From Candidatus Omnitrophota bacterium (lineage in GTDB: Bacteria > Omnitrophota > Gorgyraeia > Zapsychrales > JANLHA01), in NCBI GenBank assembly GCA_024653845.1, contig JANLHA010000265.1:1-7773 (forward strand): a stretch of DNA of 7,773 bases, in the 5' to 3' direction. Position 1 is the stretch's first letter; each line of letters begins with the position of its first letter. The position numbers and the translations under genes were made by a program. This document shows positions 1 through 5,000 of this stretch, piece by piece. The notes beneath the pieces were generated by a model. That model saw nothing but the letters and a program-made list of their open reading frames with translations, did no database searches and was not told the DNA's origin.

Positions 1-521
1 GCCTCCTTGGCCAAGGCTTTGGTGAAAGCGATGATCCCACCTTTACTCGATGAATAATTGGTTTGGCCAGGTAAGCCAATGACTCCACTCACCGACGAAA
101 TATTGACGATCTGCCCTCGCTTCTGTTTTAAAAATGTCACAATGCACGCGCGGCTGGTATAAAACATTCCCGAAAGATTCGTATCGATCACATCATGCCA
201 CTCATCCGCCGTCATCATCATTAAAACCTTATCACGAGTGATGCCGGCATTATTGATCAAAATATCCAATCCACCAAACTCTTTCTTGATTTCTTCAATC
301 CATTGCTTAACGGCATCAAAACTCTTAATATCCACACGACTGGCATGGCAACGTACACCCAGCTTCTGAGCTTCTTCGACGAGCGATTTGGCGGCGTCTT
401 CACTTTTTGTATAATTGAAAGCCACATGGCACCCTTCTTGGGCAAGCATTAAAACAATCGCTCGACCAATTCCGCGTGCCCCGCCGGTCACGATAGCTAT
501 TTTATCTTTTAAAGATTCCAT
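1..521 (-). CDS. fabG: 3-oxoacyl-ACP reductase, FabG-type SDR (3' end missing)
   Basis: This is a classical short-chain dehydrogenase/reductase of the FabG type. FabG uses NADPH to reduce the 3-ketoacyl-ACP made by a ketosynthase to 3-hydroxyacyl-ACP, in the cytoplasm. My translation gives 173 residues before the left edge, about 70% of the usual 245-250. Visible motifs are the cofactor-binding TGGARGIG (12-19), NNAG (90-93) followed by ITRD as in E. coli FabG, the structural or catalytic Asn115 in NLSG, Ser143 in NISSVSG, and YSSSK with Tyr156 and Lys160. Ser to Tyr spacing is 13, as in E. coli FabG. The catalytic set Asn-Ser-Tyr-Lys is complete, so the enzyme should be active. The ATG at 521 overlaps the ketosynthase stop by one base (TAATG), which suggests translational coupling, and a weak AGGGAAG lies about 13 bases upstream. 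The C-terminal substrate-loop and tetramer region is outside the window. A reductase for a polyketide-like pathway is as likely as a housekeeping FabG. Confidence 0.93.
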   Translation of the reverse strand, partial: MESLKDKIAIVTGGARGIGRAIVLMLAQEGCHVAFNYTKSEDAAKSLVEEAQKLGVRCHASRVDIKSFDAVKQWIEEIKKEFGGLDILINNAGITRDKVLMMMTADEWHDVIDTNLSGMFYTSRACIVTFLKQKRGQIVNISSVSGVIGLPGQTNYSSSKGGIIAFTKALAKE

Positions 522-1759
522 TATTCGTCACGCTTCCCTAGTATCATCACCCGATTCGCCCCACTCGGGCTGAAATTGATCACCATGACCGTCTTGACAT
601 TAGCCTCGCGTGCAACATTTGGCACATAATCCAAATCGCAATCCGGGTCCGGTTCTTGATAATTCACCGTCGGAGGGATGAATCCTTCGTTGAGCGCGGC
701 CAAAGCGGCCGCCACCGCAAATGCGCCCGAAACACTATAACACTCCCCAACCATCGACTTGATGCTGCTCACCGGGATTTTATAAGCATATTCACCAAAA
801 ACTTCCTTAATTGCCTGAGTTTCGATTCGGTCCGCAGCCTGCGTTGAGTTGGCATTCGAACAAATGTAGTCGATATCAGATACTTGCATCCCTGCCTCGT
901 CCAACGCCTGACGGATTGCTTCTTTAATTCCTGTTCCCTTCGGGTTATACTTGCGCGTGCTATAGGTATCAAAAAAATATCCAAACGAAATCACTTCGCC
1001 ATAAATTTTCGCCCCACGCGCTTTGGCATGTTCATACTCTTCCATCACCATCAGGCATGCGCCTTCACCAAATGTCACGCCGTTTCGTCGTCGGTCAAAG
1101 GGACAATTGATAAACGATTCACCCGGCCGAGAACCTGACAAAAATTTGAGCGTATGAAATCCCCAGTATGTGTATTCATTCATTTCTTCCACGCCACCGG
1201 CAAAAACAACCTTAGCGCGATCCCACAGAATGAAATTGCTGGCGTACTCAATGGCATCAAGACTCGTCGTGAACCCATTGGACATCGTCGTTGAGAACCC
1301 TTGAATATTGAACCAAATATTGGCGTGGCTAGCCGGAGAATTGATAACGGTATTGGGGAAAAGTGCGGGATTAACGTAACGTGGGCCTTCCGTAATGATG
1401 ACCTTATCAAAGTCCGCAATGCTTTTGAGACTTCCAAACGTGGTCCCGCAAGAAATTCCTACATCGTCGGTATTTTCATTGGTGATCACAAAACCGCAAT
1501 CGTCGATGGCTAATTTCGTGCAGGAAACCATCAGACGCGTAGCCCGGTCAAAGGTTCGCAAACCCTTTTGACCCAAATAAACTTTCGCATCAAAATCCGG
1601 AACTTCTCCAGCAATGTTGGTGAAAAATTCAGAAGTGTCGAAGAGGCTAACGGGACGGTAACCAACTTTGCCTTCACGCAAAGATTGCCAGAATTCCTGG
1701 CGCCCTTTGCCGTTGGGAGCAAGAATTCCCAGACCTGTAAAAACAACCTTTTCTGCCAT
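521..1759 (-). CDS. Ketosynthase-like protein (FabF/KS-beta type) lacking the catalytic triad
   Basis: The protein has 412 residues, the usual length of FabF (3-oxoacyl-ACP synthase II), and the thiolase fold is recognisable throughout. Landmarks are VVFTGLGILAPNG at the N terminus, VFAGGVEEM (185-193), NGVTFGEGA followed by EEYEHAKARGAKIYGE (about 226-255, very close to E. coli FabF), SSIKSM (331-336), and a C-terminal NFSPSGAN in place of NSFGFGGTN. Aligned by eye with E. coli FabF, the nucleophile Cys163 is Phe163 (context SNGFTTS for TACTSG), His303 is Asn302, and His340 is Glu339. Only the conserved Lys (334) remains. The gating-loop Phe400 is Pro398. It should therefore not condense malonyl-ACP by the normal mechanism. 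Chain-length factors (KS-beta) of type II polyketide, aryl-polyene and related systems are inactive partners of this kind, although the classical ones carry Gln at the Cys site. An active KS partner is expected outside the window. The start is fixed by the normal N terminus, and no ribosome-binding site precedes it. Confidence 0.92.
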   Translation of the reverse strand: MAEKVVFTGLGILAPNGKGRQEFWQSLREGKVGYRPVSLFDTSEFFTNIAGEVPDFDAKVYLGQKGLRTFDRATRLMVSCTKLAIDDCGFVITNENTDDVGISCGTTFGSLKSIADFDKVIITEGPRYVNPALFPNTVINSPASHANIWFNIQGFSTTMSNGFTTSLDAIEYASNFILWDRAKVVFAGGVEEMNEYTYWGFHTLKFLSGSRPGESFINCPFDRRRNGVTFGEGACLMVMEEYEHAKARGAKIYGEVISFGYFFDTYSTRKYNPKGTGIKEAIRQALDEAGMQVSDIDYICSNANSTQAADRIETQAIKEVFGEYAYKIPVSSIKSMVGECYSVSGAFAVAAALAALNEGFIPPTVNYQEPDPDCDLDYVPNVAREANVKTVMVINFSPSGANRVMILGKRDE

Positions 1760-1772
1760 GGGGGGTATTATA
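1760..1772 (-). promoter_or_regulatory. Consensus -10 box, probable leaderless promoter for the ketosynthase-like gene
   Basis: Read on the minus strand, a perfect TATAAT occupies 1772-1767 and is followed by ACCCCCC and then the ATG at 1759. A sigma-70 start site normally falls 6-9 bases after the -10 box, which here is the A of the ATG itself. There is no purine-rich ribosome-binding site, because the bases just before the ATG are six Cs. The best -35 match with a 17-base spacer is TGGTCG (1795-1790), only 3 of 6 to consensus. The alternative is reinitiation after the stop of the upstream gene, which lies 20 bases away. Confidence 0.5.
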
Positions 1773-1779
1773 GGATAAA

Positions 1780-2001
1780 TTAACTGATGCGACCAGAATT
1801 TTCCTCGGTTGTCTCACCGAGGAGAAGATCAAAATTGGTCACGGGTTGGATATTGAGAATGACAGGCATAAATCCGTCGATGATGACATTTTCAAGAGAA
1901 GATGGATCAAAGATGGGCGCGGATTGCATCCCTTCTCCGCGCGTCTGCAAATCCATTTTGTTAGGATTAAAGTCGATACCGCCGGGAGTCATAGATTGAC
2001 C
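1780..2001 (-). other. C-terminal tail module of the giant gene
   Basis: The last 73 residues contain MTPGGIDFNPNKMDLQ (1914-1929), a short polar linker, and a hydrophobic GFMPVILNIQPV (1953-1964), ending in an acidic tail. The form is that of a conserved terminal tag rather than of an enzyme. I associate GGIDxN-type tails with large proteins of Omnitrophota and related uncultured bacteria, but this is from memory and unverified. No sortase-type or PEP-CTERM motif, transmembrane helix or basic end is present. Confidence 0.35.
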
Positions 2002-5000
2002 TGTAATACCTTCCGCACTAGGATTATCTGCTCCTCTTATCCGTTGAGCTAACTCCTCCTTGGCCCATTGCAGAATCCATCCATTGACTTCTGCAGTCTG
2101 CTCCCGATTTTTTTCTTCTGTAATTTGACTGGCCGGATGAAAAATATCCATGCGCATTTCCGTGTCTTGATTAGCATTCCTTAAAGCCCGAGACATGACA
2201 AATCCTTCTGCGCCGGGCTCTTGGAAAGCCGTAGCCCAAATTCTTAAATACTCCTCGTCCAATTGCTCAAAATATTTCTGGAATAAATTTTTTAAGACCT
2301 CCAAACGATCAGGGAAAAGATCTTCTTCCTGGTTGTTTTCTTTTGCACTCTGAATCATTTTTTGTAACGTTAATAAAAGAACTTCCATCCCCCGCGTAGA
2401 AAGATGCTGATCCCTTAAAAGTTCATAATCTCCCGCCTCGACTCCTCCTCGAGCATCAACAATTTGCATGTGGTCTTCATATTGGTCAAACTCTTCTCGA
2501 TCAGCCTCTCTGCCATCAAAAACAAAATCCTGAGAATGAAGTGTCTTCTTATACCAACCTGTATTCTGTTTGAGAGCTTGGGTCTCACCAAATCTTCCCA
2601 TTAACCAATAGATCAACTCACGTCCTGAAAAAGCTGTCCCGGCTGGTAATATACCCTGCCCGCTCAGCGTTCTTGAGATTCTCCAGCTGAGGCGATCTAG
2701 GTGCGAGTCACTCTTAATCAGTTGAGGGAACTTGTCCAGCCGATGCAAACTGCCATAAATATTGAAAACTAAAACCGGCTCAAAATCTCTTGCATCCTTG
2801 TCCTTTAAATTCAAGGATGCAACAGGTTGAAAGTTTCCATCTTTGTTAGGTAGCCAAAGGACAGGCTGATATCCCAACATTCTTGGGAAACGACTGGCAA
2901 ATGAGGATAATGCTCCCGCAGCTTCCCGAGATTGTTGGGCTTCTTCTTTGGAAGCCAACCCCACAAATTTATTCCAGTTATGCGCCAACCAAAAGAAAGG
3001 TTCTCGTCGGGGAAAAAGAAATTGTCCCCCTCCTTTATTTCCGATGAAGGTCCCATCCCCCAGAGGGAATAATGGCTGCCGGGCATTGGCCACCTCATAA
3101 GTAAAGGTGTCCCAACTGGCTCGGTCAACTAAACCTGCAATGATAGGAATTCCCTGACCGGCCAAACGATTGGCTACAGCCGCTTCTCCAACGGAAAAGG
3201 AGGCGTACTGCTGCATCAAGGCATGATCACCATCCCTCGTGTCAGGAGCAGCGATAATTTCTCCCACCTCTTCGCTAGACAATCTTTTAAGAAACACCAT
3301 TCTAACGGCTGAGTCATCAATCAATTCAGCCTTGATCAATTCAAAACTTTCTTGACGCTCTAAAGCATCTCGCAAATATCTATACTCAGCCAAATCATTG
3401 TCCACCCAATATTGATCAAAAAGCCGATCAACAATTACCTGCTGAAAAACATTCTCCTCATACGCAATCGCTTCGTCGGCGTTGAGCGGAATCCCCCGTT
3501 GGGCGGCCTCTCTCAAAATCGGATAATGTTCGCGATGCCGACGACCGGTGGCATATTCTCGTCGGAGTTGACGAAGCCGTTCAATCGGCATGGTCTCTAG
3601 CTGATAGCGATCATACGCGGTTAACCCACCATCGGGCGCAAACTCTGGTTCTTGCCGCTGCATTGCCGAGGCAATAACGTGCGCTTCACGCTCGGAGTAG
3701 TCATGCTCGGTCCGTAGCCAAATTTCGGCGGCTTCGTGAAAAAGGGTTTCTTGAGCGATCGCCGATGCAGCATCACCAAACGCATCATTCCTATTCACCA
3801 CAATCACCCATTCGCCGGCCTTAATTCCATCTTCCGGCTTCTCGACTTGAAAATAATATCCACCCGCCCGCTCTAACCGCGGATGATCACTATAAATGAC
3901 TCGGGCTTGAATTTCTGACCTAACCCGCCCATCCATAATTTTCGTCAAACTTTGTTGTGGAGTTTGAACAGCCTGCCCCGTCCATACTTCATGCAAGTCG
4001 CTTAAATCCTGTTCTGCTTCGATACTTCCTGCCTCGCGGACGCCGAGAGATTTCATCTGACCTGACTGATACCAGGGTAAATATTGTGGAGCAATGATGT
4101 GGGGAGTAGCATAAACTCTCATTACTAATTTCCCTGTTCCTTGATGCAGGGCAGCAGAAAGATTTTGCACATGACCCCTGCCAACTAAAAAATAAACATC
4201 CAATCCTTTAGATTCTGCTATGGCAGCAATCTCCCGCATATTCTTAAGGATAAATTTGTCACGCCATTTTCCATTAACTTCTTCAACAACATAACTTTGA
4301 TGAGTGACATTCTTGGGGTCCTGCAAATAACTTTCTATTCTTCCTAGATTAAGCTGAAAATCTCCGGTGAATCCCTTAATGTCTTCATTCATCACTAGAA
4401 TAATTTCTTTCAGAAGGGCTATCCAATCTTGGTTTGTTCCATAAGTGCCAAGACTATCAGCAAATTTGTTAACAAAAGATCTTAGATCTGCACCTTTATT
4501 CTCTTGATAATATCGGGTTAATTGATCATACAATGTCTTTACGGAAGGCCCCAAGCTTCGCTCGCGTAATTTCTGCCAATATTTTCTAAAATTCTCACTT
4601 TGCCTCAAATCATAAATAAGTTGGGCTTTCGTCGTGACCTCTTGTTCCTTCATACCATTTGATAAATACCCGTAATGAAGCAAACTTCCAGAATACTTAT
4701 TGGCAAACTCATCTTCATAACCGAATGTGAATCCTTTATCTTGCAGGGCATAAGCATTTTGTAAGAATTCTTGCTCTTGGGCCTCGTTACGAACAAGGCC
4801 TTCGATACCAAGAACAATTTTTCTCTGACTTGCTGCTTGCACTAGACGGGCCTGAAAGGCATCATCATTAGGGGCTTGATGGTTCATTCCTACGATAAAG
4901 AAACTTTTTACACGGGCAACGGGTTGAGCCGAAAGAGCTGCCGGTGCCAAAGCAAGAAGACCTCCTGCCAATCGAAAGAAACCTCTTCGAGAAAGAACAG

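Noticed and set aside
521..1759. Calling this gene fabF, an active 3-oxoacyl-ACP synthase II
   Set aside because: All three catalytic residues are replaced, so the active-enzyme name would mislead.
257..1783. Several 60-85 codon frames on both strands across the acyl genes
   Set aside because: The FabG and FabF motifs fix the true frames, so these overlaps are out-of-phase shadows.
2811..3128. Minus-strand frame of 105 codons in another phase
   Set aside because: It is a shadow inside the continuous giant frame, low in complexity and without a recognisable motif.
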